From NCBI GenBank assembly GCA_017861495.1, contig JAGFXW010000045.1, positions 1 through 12,888 of the forward strand: 12,888 nt of DNA, given 5' to 3'. The notes under the pieces were generated by a model that worked only from the letters and a program-made list of their open reading frames with translations, did no database searches and was not told where the DNA came from. Source of the stretch: Bacillota bacterium. GTDB taxonomy: Bacteria; Bacillota_C; Negativicutes; CTSoil-072. Shown here piece after piece: positions 1-7,469 of this stretch. Made by a program: the position numbers and the translations under genes. Numbering within the stretch: the first letter of the stretch is position 1; each line of letters begins with the position of its first letter.

Positions 1-111
1 CCCCCGCCGAACCCTTAGAGCGAACTTAGTTCGAGTGTTATAGCCTGTTGATCCCCGACCTAAGAGGGCGGGGTCTTACAGGCTGTTAACGAGATAAATG
101 CGAACTATTAG
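1..111. repeat. Structured non-coding sequence downstream of menB, possible insertion-sequence end
   Basis: No gene is supported here. Two hairpins are visible. The small one is CGAAC-tta-GTTCG at 21-33. The large one has an outer stem AGCCTGT (42-48) with ACAGGCT (78-84) and an inner stem CCCCGACC (53-60) with GGGCGGGG (66-73), with one mismatch and a 5-nt loop. The outer stem can extend through GTTA at 37-40 and TAAC at 87-90. GCGAACT occurs at 20-26 and again at 100-106. No T-run follows the hairpin on either strand, so it is not a textbook intrinsic terminator for menB. GC-rich hairpins of this shape are common at the right end of IS200/IS605-type tnpB elements, so an element end cut by the window edge is one reading. 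No transposase could be recognised in the bases available. Confidence 0.35.
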
Positions 112-114
112 AGA

Positions 115-933
115 TCAGGGAAACCGAGGAAACTGTTTAAAATCAGGCGTACGCTTTTCTTTGAACGCATCACGGCCTTCCTTGGCCTCATCGGTTGTAT
201 AGAATAACAGCGTGGCATCGCCGGCCAATTGCTGCAACCCGGCTAAACCATCCGTATCGGCATTAAATGCGGCTTTCAGGAACCGAAGGGCTGTTGGACT
301 CTTGGAAAGCATTTCCCGGCACCATTGAACCGTCTCTTCTTCCAATTTTTCCAACGGAACCACCGTGTTGACCATACCCATATCCAATGCTTGCTGCGCA
401 TTGTACTGACGGCATAAAAACCAGATTTCCCGTGCCTTTTTGTGGCCTACGATACGCGCTAAATACCCCGACCCATACCCCGCATCGAAACTGCCGACAT
501 TCGGCCCCGTTTGGCCAAAAATCGCGTTCTCCGCTGCAATTGTCAAGTCGCAAACAAGATGCAAGACATGACCGCCGCCAATTGCATATCCGGCGACCAT
601 GGCAACAACCGGTTTCGGAATAACCCGAATCAGACGCTGCAAATCCAGTACGTTTAACCGAGGGATTTGATCGTCCCCCACATACCCTCCATGTCCCCGG
701 ACAGACTGGTCGCCACCGGAACAAAAGGCTTTTTCTCCCGCGCCAGTCAATACAATAACCCCCACGTTATTGTCATCGCGGGCATAAGCGAAAGCATCAA
801 TCAATTCAAAGACAGTTTTCGGCCGAAAAGCGTTGCGCACTTCCGGACGATTGATGGTAATTTTGGCAATACCCTCATACGTTTCATAAAGTATATCCTC
901 ATAGCTGCGTTCTGATTTCCATTCGATCATCAT
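115..933 (-). CDS. menB: 1,4-dihydroxy-2-naphthoyl-CoA synthase
   Basis: MenB closes the second ring of menaquinone, converting O-succinylbenzoyl-CoA to DHNA-CoA in the cytoplasm. The protein has 272 residues, the usual length, and is a crotonase-fold enzyme. Visible family signatures are [13 protein letters not shown] near residue 72, [12 protein letters not shown] near 114 (oxyanion hole glycines), and [16 protein letters not shown] at 140-155. The QTGP sequence with Gly143 is the form of the bicarbonate-dependent (type I) enzymes; actinobacterial type II enzymes carry Asp there. I chose the ATG at 933 because AAAGGA lies 7 nt upstream and the N-terminus [14 protein letters not shown] matches the family. 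A longer frame to 996 overlaps menH and adds 21 unlikely residues. The menH stop codon ends 1 nt before this start, so the two are translationally coupled. It is the last men gene seen in the operon. Confidence 0.97.
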   Translation of the reverse strand: MMIEWKSERSYEDILYETYEGIAKITINRPEVRNAFRPKTVFELIDAFAYARDDNNVGVIVLTGAGEKAFCSGGDQSVRGHGGYVGDDQIPRLNVLDLQRLIRVIPKPVVAMVAGYAIGGGHVLHLVCDLTIAAENAIFGQTGPNVGSFDAGYGSGYLARIVGHKKAREIWFLCRQYNAQQALDMGMVNTVVPLEKLEEETVQWCREMLSKSPTALRFLKAAFNADTDGLAGLQQLAGDATLLFYTTDEAKEGRDAFKEKRTPDFKQFPRFP

Positions 934-934
934 T

Positions 935-1774
935 TCAATTCCTTTCATTCTTAATGTGGTTTTCATACACATTCTCCAAAAAATTTTCCACCGCATTGGC
1001 GAACTGCACCGGCTTTTCCAAATGAATCGCGTGCCCGGCTTCCGCTATAATCCGCAAAGCTGCTTTTGGCAATTTTTCTTGCATAGAAAAAGCAATTTGC
1101 CGAAATTTCGCATCTTCCTTACCGGCAAGCAAAAGCGTTGGAGTATGGATTTGATGTAATGAATTCCACAAAGATTGTTGAACTCCTGTTCCCATTCCAC
1201 GCAGGCTGTTTGCCAGTCCTTGCGGCCGGTTTTGCAGGCGCTGAGTGCGGATTTCATTCTGTATTTTCTGTGGCAATAGTTGCTGCGTCGCAAACAAATC
1301 AAGCTTTGACCATTGATTGACAAACAGTTCTAATCCACGCTCTTCAATAAATTCCGCCAATGTTTCATCCGCCTTTTTTCTCGCTTGTCGTTCCGCCTCA
1401 TTCTCAATTCCTGGTGAACTGCTCTCCAAAATTAAACTTTGAACCCGCTCAGGCGCCTGCGCCGCGAAGTGAAGCGCGCATCTTCCGCCCATAGAGTAGC
1501 CAAGAAGGTTAATTTGCTGCAGCTTCAAATAATCCAGCACTGACAAAAGGTCCCGAACCGCACAATCCATCGAATAACGGTTAAAATCGACCGGAGCATC
1601 AGACTGCCCATGGCCAATCAAATCGATTACAATAAGCTGATAGCGGTGGCGCAAAAGCGGGAGAATCCATTGCCAACTCTTTGTACTGCCGGTAAAACCG
1701 TGCAACAATAGTAGCGGCGCCCCTTGCCCTTCTATTTCTACATGTAAATTGATCCCATTCACTTCAATCAACAT
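935..1774 (-). CDS. menH: 2-succinyl-6-hydroxy-2,4-cyclohexadiene-1-carboxylate synthase
   Basis: MenH removes pyruvate from SEPHCHC to give SHCHC in menaquinone synthesis. The 279-residue protein is an alpha/beta hydrolase. It shows the [12 protein letters not shown] strand-turn motif near residues 24-34, the nucleophile elbow GYSMGGR with Ser94, a probable acid Asp221 in AGKED, and His248 in [10 protein letters not shown]. The HGFTGS and GYSMGGR sequences are typical of MenH rather than of general esterases, and the position between menD and menB supports the call. The start at 1774 has GGAG 8 nt upstream and begins [13 protein letters not shown]. The open frame runs on to 1882, but that extension lies within the menD coding region. 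The gap to menD is 13 nt. Confidence 0.94.
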   Translation of the reverse strand: MLIEVNGINLHVEIEGQGAPLLLLHGFTGSTKSWQWILPLLRHRYQLIVIDLIGHGQSDAPVDFNRYSMDCAVRDLLSVLDYLKLQQINLLGYSMGGRCALHFAAQAPERVQSLILESSSPGIENEAERQARKKADETLAEFIEERGLELFVNQWSKLDLFATQQLLPQKIQNEIRTQRLQNRPQGLANSLRGMGTGVQQSLWNSLHQIHTPTLLLAGKEDAKFRQIAFSMQEKLPKAALRIIAEAGHAIHLEKPVQFANAVENFLENVYENHIKNERN

Positions 1775-1787
1775 AAAATCATCTCCA

Positions 1788-3554
1788 TCAAATGGACAGT
1801 GCTGCGCGCACCGAACGTGAAACGGCAGCCAAAATCTCCCTGTGCAAACGAACATTTTCTTCGCGTTTTGTTCGAACCTCAAGCACGTGCAATCCGGTTG
1901 AAGTTAAACCGTCCCGCAAAGCAGTGCGGAAATCATTCCAAGAAGCAACCTGGGTAAAACTCCCCTGATACATTTCAACTACCGGTTTGAAATCCAAACC
2001 AAGCGGCGTTCCAAACAGTGTTTCAAAATGGCGCGGCAATCCCGACTGCGGCAAAAAGGAGAAAATTCCTCCGCCGTCATTGTTGATTAAAATAATCGTC
2101 GCGTTCAAGGAGTGTAATTTAGCGGCCAATAAACCGTTCAGATCATGATAAAAAGATAGATCCCCAATAACCAACACCAATGGGCTTCGGTTTGCCGCAA
2201 CTCCCAAAGCGGTTGACACAACCCCATCTATCCCATTGGCGCCCCGGTTCGCCATGATCCGAATATTTCGTTCATTGCAAAAAAAGAATGTGTCAAGATC
2301 ACGTACCGGCATGCTGTTGCCCGCAAATAACACAGACTCCGCAGGAAGATATTCGTGTAATTCCAGAAAAACCTGCCCTTCCGAAAGAAAATCATTTTTT
2401 CCTTGTCGCGACAATTCCTGTTTTGCAGCTTCATTCGCCTTCATCCATTGTTGCGGCCAGCCTGACAAAGAGGAAGGACTGGAAGGCGGCGCCGATCCTA
2501 GTAAATCCGCTAATTCACGGCAAAAAGGAACGGCCCCTGCGTAAATCATTTCTGACGACATTAAGGTAGGATCACGCCATCCTGCATCCTCGTCAATAAT
2601 AATTTGCCGGCAAGACGGATTCTGTTTCAAATATAGAAGCAAGGCTTTTGACACCGGCATAGCACCAAACCGGATCACAACCTCAGGAACCAATTGATCC
2701 ATAATCGTTGAATCACGCAAAAATGAATCGTAGCTATCAATGACCCATTCCTTGTCATGAGCGCCGCACCGAACTTGCGAAAGAGGGTCGGCAAGCAATG
2801 GATATTGTAATTGTTTTGCCAATAAAACTGCCGCTTCAGCAAATAAAGGATCATCATGCGGACCGCAGATGATTAATCCACGCTCCATTTTTGTCAGCTG
2901 CCCCGCTATTTTTTCAATCTGCTGGCGTGCCAAACTGCGGGTACCTGTTAAAACTTGCGTGTAACAAGCATCTACATCCCGTCCGCCCTTCCAAAGCGCC
3001 GGCGTGTTTAATTCCGGCAAAAGCGGTTCACGGAAAGGAAAATTCAAATGCACAGGGCCGCTTGGCCCGCACAGCGCCACAGCAGAAGCGCGCGAGGCAA
3101 CAGTCCGCACATAGTGTTGCATTTCCAGAGCAGCATCCGGAGCAGACATTTCCACGAATAATTTGACAAACTTACCAAAAATGCCAATCTGGTCAATTGC
3201 CTGCGGCGCCCCCACCTCTCTTAATTCATGCGGACGATCCGCTGTCAAGACCAACAGAGGCACTCTTGACTGGTACGCCTCCACAACGGCAGGCATATAA
3301 TTGGCTACGGCCGTTCCGGAAGAACAAACCAAGGCAACTGCTTGTTTTTGCTCCTTGGCAATTCCCAACGCGAAAAAAGCGGCCGAACGCTCATCGACGT
3401 GCATCCAAACTTTCATACGGGGATGCTCGGCCATCAAAAGAGCCAACGGAGTAGATCTCGACCCCGGATTGATCACGACTTGGGTAATGCCGCAGCGCAC
3501 CAATTCATCGACAAACGCGCCAATATATTCAGATATTATTTTCCCCTGATCCAC
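1788..3554 (-). CDS. menD: 2-succinyl-5-enolpyruvyl-6-hydroxy-3-cyclohexene-1-carboxylate synthase
   Basis: MenD is a thiamine-diphosphate enzyme that joins 2-oxoglutarate (as a succinyl semialdehyde unit) to isochorismate, the first committed step to menaquinone. The 588-residue protein has the three-domain ThDP layout. NPGSRSTPLA lies at 29-38, the cofactor-activating Glu is Glu55 in HVDERSAAF, and the MenD-type stretch ADRPHELREVGAPQAIDQ is at 105-122. NRGANGIDG is at 437-444, and the ThDP/Mg motif runs from GDLSFYHD (464-471) to NNDGGG (491-496). The start is GTG at 3554, which directly follows the menF TAA (TAAGTG). Its ribosome site GGGAGG lies inside the last menF codons, so translation is coupled. 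All key residues are present. Confidence 0.97.
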   Translation of the reverse strand: MDQGKIISEYIGAFVDELVRCGITQVVINPGSRSTPLALLMAEHPRMKVWMHVDERSAAFFALGIAKEQKQAVALVCSSGTAVANYMPAVVEAYQSRVPLLVLTADRPHELREVGAPQAIDQIGIFGKFVKLFVEMSAPDAALEMQHYVRTVASRASAVALCGPSGPVHLNFPFREPLLPELNTPALWKGGRDVDACYTQVLTGTRSLARQQIEKIAGQLTKMERGLIICGPHDDPLFAEAAVLLAKQLQYPLLADPLSQVRCGAHDKEWVIDSYDSFLRDSTIMDQLVPEVVIRFGAMPVSKALLLYLKQNPSCRQIIIDEDAGWRDPTLMSSEMIYAGAVPFCRELADLLGSAPPSSPSSLSGWPQQWMKANEAAKQELSRQGKNDFLSEGQVFLELHEYLPAESVLFAGNSMPVRDLDTFFFCNERNIRIMANRGANGIDGVVSTALGVAANRSPLVLVIGDLSFYHDLNGLLAAKLHSLNATIILINNDGGGIFSFLPQSGLPRHFETLFGTPLGLDFKPVVEMYQGSFTQVASWNDFRTALRDGLTSTGLHVLEVRTKREENVRLHREILAAVSRSVRAALSI

Positions 3555-4955
3555 TTAACTTCCTCCCAAGGCCGACAGCATAGGCTGAAATTTAATTTGT
3601 GTCTCTTCGTATTCGCTCATAGGATCCGAATCTTCTACAATGCCGCAGCCGGCAAATAAAAAAGCTTCTTTCTGCCGTACAAGGCCACAGCGAATAGCCA
3701 CAATAAATTCTCCCGATCCATCTGCATTTACCCAACCAATTGGTCCACCGTACCAGCCGCGGTCAAGATGCTCTTCTTCCCGGATTTTCCGCATCGCTTC
3801 TTGTTGCGGAAATCCTCCCAAGGCCGGTGAAGGGTGTAAGTCGGCAAGTACTGTAAAAATTGAAATTCCCGGCCGGGCTTTGCCTTTCAACGGAGTACAA
3901 AGATGATAAATATTTTTTAATTGCTTAAGATGGGGTTCCGCCGGGATTTCCAAAGGCTCACAGTATTTTTTAAGCTTTTCACTCAGCATCCTCACGACTA
4001 GATTTTGTTCATACCGGTTCTTCTTATCGTTTAACAATTCTCGGCCCAACCGTTCATCTTCCGCCGGATTTTTACCGCGTTTAATCGAACCGGCTAAACA
4101 GGTGGAATAATACTCTTCGTTCCTTCGCTTAATCAACCGTTCCGGCGAAGCGCCGACCAAACAAGCTCCACGGTGCATAAAAGCAAAAATATAACTTCCC
4201 GGTTGGCCTGCGTGTAAACGGAATAAAATATCGGCGATAGAAATCGGGGCCTCGCTCTGGAGATAAAGCTCCCTGGCCAAAACCACCTTCTCAATTTCAC
4301 CATCACATATGCTTTTCACAACACATTCTACCATAGGTTTCCATCGCTCGACGTCAATTTCTTCTATGGCAAACGAATTTTCTCTGGCCGACAACCGATA
4401 TTCCCCTTTGGTTAAAAACCGTTCACATTCAGCCAATAGTTTTTTCGTGAGATCCACCGGGTTTTCGCTGCCTTGCAACAGAAAATTCATGGTAATCCAA
4501 GCTTCATTATCTTTTTGCGTCAAGAGCAGCCGCGGAAGATGAAATTCAGCGTTCGCAAAATTACGCCATCGCTCGGATTGGGGCTTTATCGGATCAAAGG
4601 AACCACCGCCCAACAAAACTAAACCAGTTTGCGGAACATCACAGGGAGAAGATCGAACGCTGTTTGCCACAATTGATGCCCACTCGGTTTCTATTCTCGC
4701 AAAACGATCCGTTCCGCTATCCTCCACTTTAATCGCATAGACGGAGCCAACACCGACCATAATGAATTTTTCATCGGCATCCGCCCAGTAAGCAATTTCT
4801 TTTTCCTTTCTTGTTTCCGCCGCAAAAAAAAATGCAAGCGGATCAATGCTGTCCAGACCGGCAACATGACTAATCAGGACGGGTTTTTTCTGCTGATCAC
4901 ATTGTCGAAGTCCTGACTCGATAAGAGAATATAATTCTTGGTATTGCAATTGCAT
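3555..4955 (-). CDS. menF: Isochorismate synthase, menaquinone-specific
   Basis: MenF isomerises chorismate to isochorismate, the entry reaction of the menaquinone branch. The 466-residue protein has a variable N-terminal half and a chorismate-binding domain from about residue 205. Visible signatures include IEKVVLAREL with the general-base Lys223, GASPERL at 268-274, LAGSIKRG at 287-294, KKNRYEQNLVV near 311-321, LHPSPALGGFP at 373-383 and WYGGPIGW...GEFIVAIRCG at 401-424. Immediate linkage to menD supports menF over entC, dhbC or trpE. The ATG at 4955 is the first possible conventional start. The good ribosome site GGAGG at 4971-4975 lies 15 nt away, longer than usual, with only ATT or ACG codons as in-frame alternatives nearby. 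It is the first gene of menF-menD-menH-menB, the same order as the start of the Bacillus subtilis operon. Confidence 0.95.
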   Translation of the reverse strand: MQLQYQELYSLIESGLRQCDQQKKPVLISHVAGLDSIDPLAFFFAAETRKEKEIAYWADADEKFIMVGVGSVYAIKVEDSGTDRFARIETEWASIVANSVRSSPCDVPQTGLVLLGGGSFDPIKPQSERWRNFANAEFHLPRLLLTQKDNEAWITMNFLLQGSENPVDLTKKLLAECERFLTKGEYRLSARENSFAIEEIDVERWKPMVECVVKSICDGEIEKVVLARELYLQSEAPISIADILFRLHAGQPGSYIFAFMHRGACLVGASPERLIKRRNEEYYSTCLAGSIKRGKNPAEDERLGRELLNDKKNRYEQNLVVRMLSEKLKKYCEPLEIPAEPHLKQLKNIYHLCTPLKGKARPGISIFTVLADLHPSPALGGFPQQEAMRKIREEEHLDRGWYGGPIGWVNADGSGEFIVAIRCGLVRQKEAFLFAGCGIVEDSDPMSEYEETQIKFQPMLSALGGS

Positions 4956-5107
4956 CGTGTAATAAATTCGCCTCCGTTACAACATATAAACTTATGAACC
5001 GTTCCATAATCGCATAAGTTTCTATTCGCTCAATCAATGAAAATACCTTCTAATTTTTCATTGATCGCTTCTTTAGTTTACAACTTTTTCCACGTGACAT
5101 TTGTGAT
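4956..5107 (-). promoter_or_regulatory. Structured leader of the men operon
   Basis: About 150 nt precede menF after a proposed transcription start near 5107. Two inverted repeats could fold in the RNA. The first is ATCAATGAAAA at 5033-5043 with TTTTCATTGAT at 5055-5065 (11 bp perfect, 11-nt loop). The second is AAACTTATG at 4988-4996 with CATAAGTTT at 5013-5021 (9 bp perfect), the latter ending 13 nt from the menF ribosome site. No known riboswitch class was recognised. A regulatory role is inferred from the structure alone. Confidence 0.4.
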
Positions 5108-5113
5108 ATTATT

Positions 5114-5142
5114 CCTATAGATAATGCAGAATTATCCCTCAA
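5114..5142 (-). promoter_or_regulatory. Possible men operon promoter
   Basis: On the minus strand TTGAGG (5137-5142) and TATAGG (5114-5119) are separated by 17 nt. Each matches the sigma-A consensus at four of six positions. The site lies between the modA terminator and the structured menF leader, where a promoter is needed. AT-rich surroundings offer other weak candidates. Confidence 0.35.
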
Positions 5143-5204
5143 AATGAATTCCTTGGGAAAGACACTATTGGGCTTGGCAAAAATTAAGTTTGCACAAATA
5201 GGCT

Positions 5205-5262
5205 AAAAGAAAAAATGGCTCACCCTCTTCGGCGAGAAGAGCGGCTGGCCATTTTTCTTTTA
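5205..5262 (-). terminator. Terminator after modA
   Basis: An outer stem ATGGC (5215-5219) with GCCAT (5248-5252) is extended by A-rich and T-rich arms. An inner stem CTCTTC (5225-5230) with GAAGAG (5236-5241) has a 5-nt loop. Read on the minus strand the hairpin is followed by TTTTTTCTTTT. It begins at the modA stop codon and separates modA from the men operon. Confidence 0.8.
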
Positions 5263-6093
5263 CTTCACTTGACTGAAACCATATTTCTGAAAAATTTTCA
5301 GAGCTTCGGGGCCTACGAGATAATTTAAAAATTCTTCCGCAGCTTGCGGTTGTTTGCTGTTTGCTGTCATCGCGCCGGGAAAAATAATTGCCTCATGTGA
5401 TCCTTTCGGGGCAGTTGCAACTACTTTTACTTTGTCACTGGTTGCCGCCACAGTATAAAAAACGATGCCGGCTTCCACATTTCCGGTCTCTACATAAGAT
5501 CGGATCGTAACAACATCTTTCGCCTGGACTGCTTTGTCCTTCACTTGATCCCAAATTCCCAGATAATTCATTGCATCAATAGCATATTGTCCAGCCGGTA
5601 CCGACTCCGGCGCGCCAATTCCGACCCGTTTCACTTCACCGTTTGCCAAATCAGTAAAACTATGCATATCTAAAGTAGATTCTTTGGGCACAATCAGCAC
5701 GAGTTCATTACTTACGATGTCCCGCCGGGATTTCGCAGAAATAAATTTTTGTGCTTGCATATCATCCATGTTTTTCGCAGCTGCCGTAATGAATACATCA
5801 GCCGCTGCACCTTGGCTGATTTGTTTCTGCAATACCCCTGTAGCCACCAAATTATACACAATCTTGACATTGGGATGCGTTGCCTCATAGTCTTTTTGTA
5901 TATCCAATAAAGCATCCTTCAAGCCCAACGCCGCAAAAACATTAAGTTCAGTTGGCGGTGGCGGCGCCTTTCGGGCTTGGTTGGTACTATTTCCACATCC
6001 AGCCATAAATAATAAGAGAATTGCAATGCCTAACCCCATAATTGTTTCGATTATTTTTCGCTTCCTGCCAAAACGACGTACATTATTCTTCAA
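5260..6093 (-). CDS. modA: ModA-like oxyanion-binding lipoprotein (solitary)
   Basis: This is a periplasmic-type binding protein of the molybdate/tungstate ABC transporter family, expected to be lipid-anchored outside the membrane. A basic N-terminus is followed by a hydrophobic segment and the lipobox FMAGC. The mature part has ELNVFAALGLKDALLDIQ, then VATGVLQKQISQGAAADVFITAA, and later the hinge-like VNVEAGIVFYT-type region (VETGNVEAGIVFY), all in ModA order. I prefer the TTG at 6093 (277 residues) because AGGGGG lies 9 nt upstream. The in-frame ATG at 6114 (284 residues) has no ribosome site. In typical ModA proteins the first loop is AAASLxxAL; here Ser is replaced by Gly, and the second ligand Ser is Thr (ATG instead of SSG/ASG). 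No modB or modC is adjacent, so the permease partner and ligand are unknown. Confidence 0.87.
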   Translation of the reverse strand: MKNNVRRFGRKRKIIETIMGLGIAILLLFMAGCGNSTNQARKAPPPPTELNVFAALGLKDALLDIQKDYEATHPNVKIVYNLVATGVLQKQISQGAAADVFITAAAKNMDDMQAQKFISAKSRRDIVSNELVLIVPKESTLDMHSFTDLANGEVKRVGIGAPESVPAGQYAIDAMNYLGIWDQVKDKAVQAKDVVTIRSYVETGNVEAGIVFYTVAATSDKVKVVATAPKGSHEAIIFPGAMTANSKQPQAAEEFLNYLVGPEALKIFQKYGFSQVK

Positions 6094-6190
6094 TGAATAC
6101 AGCCCCCTGTTCATCCAATTTCGAAGCCCGATTGCCTAGTTACACACGAGCCAAACTAAACTTAACGCAAACTAACCAAAACAACATAAT

Positions 6191-6223
6191 TTAATTATAC
6201 AATTAAGTTTATTTTATTTGCAA
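6191..6223 (-). promoter_or_regulatory. modA promoter overlapped by a palindrome
   Basis: On the minus strand TTGCAA (6218-6223) and a perfect TATAAT (6194-6199) are separated by 18 nt, giving a leader of about 95 nt before modA. The -10 box lies inside the symmetric sequence TTAATT-atac-AATTAA (6191-6206), which could be a repressor site. The AT-rich composition makes chance symmetry possible. Confidence 0.5.
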
Positions 6224-6281
6224 TATGTTTTTATCACTAATAACTATAGTAATTATAATGATAAATGCTAGTAACCTATAA

Positions 6282-6318
6282 ATAAAAACCGGCAAGATAA
6301 CACTAATTATCCTGCCGG
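6282..6318 (-). terminator. Terminator after mrp
   Basis: CCGGCA (6289-6294) pairs with TGCCGG (6313-6318), with GATAA and TTATC extending the stem inward. On the minus strand it is followed by TTTTTATTTAT. It lies about 50 bp beyond the mrp stop codon and upstream of modA, so it isolates modA transcription. Confidence 0.8.
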
Positions 6319-6367
6319 CCTATTACGCTCGCTTACAAACTGATATGCAATTTCCGTTTCGTATTCC

Positions 6368-7204
6368 TTACTGTTTGTTCCCCAATTGTTTAAGAAGCTG
6401 ATCAACAATTCCCTGCATGTTCTCTTTTGTTCGGCTGGTTAAACTATCAATCGCTTGTCCTGCATCACCGGCAGTCACTACACCGGGATCAATCGGCAAT
6501 TTCCCTAAGAACGGAATATTGGCATCGGCAGCGGTTTTTTCCCCACCGCCGCTTTTAAAGATTTCATGCGTATTGCCGCAATCCGGGCAAACAAACCCAC
6601 TCATGTTTTCAATAATGCCTGCGACTGGCATCTTAACCGTCTGGCAAAATTGAATCGATTTACGCACATCCGCCAAAGCAATTTCTTGCGGCGTTGTAAC
6701 GATGACTGCCTGGCAGCCTGTAACCGTTTGCGAAACGGTCAGCGGTTCATCACCGGTTCCCGGCGGGCTGTCAATGATCAAGAAGTCTAACGTTCCCCAA
6801 TTCACATCCGATAAAAATTGACGTATCATACCAATTTTTACCGGTCCACGCCAGATGAGAGGAGAATCCGGATCATCCAACAAACCTTGAATAGATACTA
6901 CTTTTAGATTGTCCGTATAAGAATGGGGCTGAAGTTGATCATCAATCACATTTAATTTCAGCCCGGTAATTCCAAAAAGCCCGGAAATGCTCGGACCATG
7001 CACGTCTACGTCCAGCAAACCGACTTTATAACCCTGGTTGCTCAGGAATACAGCCAAGTTAGCTGCAACGGTGCTCTTACCAACACCGCCTTTACCACTC
7101 ATAACCACGATTTTATTATCTACCCGTTGCAAAAATTCATTGATTCTGTTTGTTTGCTCATTCGCTTGATTTTGTGAACAACCTGACTGTCCGCCACACG
7201 CCAT
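6368..7204 (-). CDS. Mrp/NBP35-family P-loop ATPase, iron-sulfur carrier
   Basis: This is a cytoplasmic SIMIBI-class ATPase of the Mrp/NBP35/ApbC family, which binds and delivers iron-sulfur clusters. The 278-residue protein has a deviant Walker A GKGGVGKST at 37-45, the LLDVDVHGPS motif near 63-72, IDSPPGTGDEP at 144-154, and CPDC at 206-209, the paired cysteines that hold a bridging cluster in the dimer. Two further cysteines at positions 3 and 9 precede the ATPase domain, a feature seen in NBP35-like members. Length is normal for forms that lack the N-terminal DUF59 domain. The ATG at 7204 has GGAG 12 nt upstream. A 38-codon frame ends just before that ribosome site, and no terminator separates it from the Mpv17-like gene further upstream. 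The client protein cannot be told from the context. Confidence 0.93.
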   Translation of the reverse strand: MACGGQSGCSQNQANEQTNRINEFLQRVDNKIVVMSGKGGVGKSTVAANLAVFLSNQGYKVGLLDVDVHGPSISGLFGITGLKLNVIDDQLQPHSYTDNLKVVSIQGLLDDPDSPLIWRGPVKIGMIRQFLSDVNWGTLDFLIIDSPPGTGDEPLTVSQTVTGCQAVIVTTPQEIALADVRKSIQFCQTVKMPVAGIIENMSGFVCPDCGNTHEIFKSGGGEKTAADANIPFLGKLPIDPGVVTAGDAGQAIDSLTSRTKENMQGIVDQLLKQLGNKQ

Positions 7205-7224
7205 TTAGAATTCCATCTCCTTTA

Positions 7225-7341
7225 CTATTTCCAGAGTTCTTCCCTTGCTTTTTCGCCTGCCGCATTACTGCGGGTGATAACAGGAACCTTATCTATAGGA
7301 CATGATACTTCCCAATTAAAATACACCGTTTCTTCGTTCAT
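7225..7341 (-). CDS. Small protein of 38 residues preceding mrp
   Basis: A short frame runs from ATG at 7341 to TAG at 7225, and a second in-frame stop TAA follows at once. The product begins MNEETVYFNWEVSCPIDKVP and ends AREELWK. It is hydrophilic with one cysteine, is not low-complexity, and ends directly before the mrp ribosome site, as co-translated genes do. In-frame TAA lies five codons upstream of the ATG, so no longer form exists. No clear ribosome site precedes it. A 17-codon frame upstream ends in a TGA that overlaps this ATG (ATGA), which could supply ribosomes. I do not recognise a family. It could also be non-coding leader of mrp. Confidence 0.42.
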   Translation of the reverse strand: MNEETVYFNWEVSCPIDKVPVITRSNAAGEKAREELWK

Positions 7342-7443
7342 GTCAACATTTTACCGGGTCCAAGCGATATCCAAAATCTTAAGCGGCTCATTTGCGGTAA
7401 GAAAGTTACGCTGCCATCAAACTATGCATCTTTTTCCTTCCAT

Positions 7444-7469
7444 TACATCAGGCCGCTACATCAGGCCGC
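7444..7469. repeat. Tandem 13-bp duplication across a stop codon
   Basis: TACATCAGGCCGC occurs twice without a gap, at 7444-7456 and 7457-7469. The second copy holds the last codons and TGA stop of the Mpv17-like gene on the minus strand; the first lies just downstream. It looks like a slippage duplication. Confidence 0.9.

Noticed and set aside
263..724. 153-codon minus-strand frame inside menB
   Set aside because: It lies wholly within the well-supported menB gene in another frame and is rich in Cys, Arg and Trp, as expected of an out-of-frame shadow.
5088..5118. CRP/FNR-like site around CACGTGACATTTGTGATA upstream of menF
   Set aside because: The two GTGA halves are in direct rather than inverted orientation, so it does not match a TGTGA-N6-TCACA or TTGAT-N4-ATCAA site.
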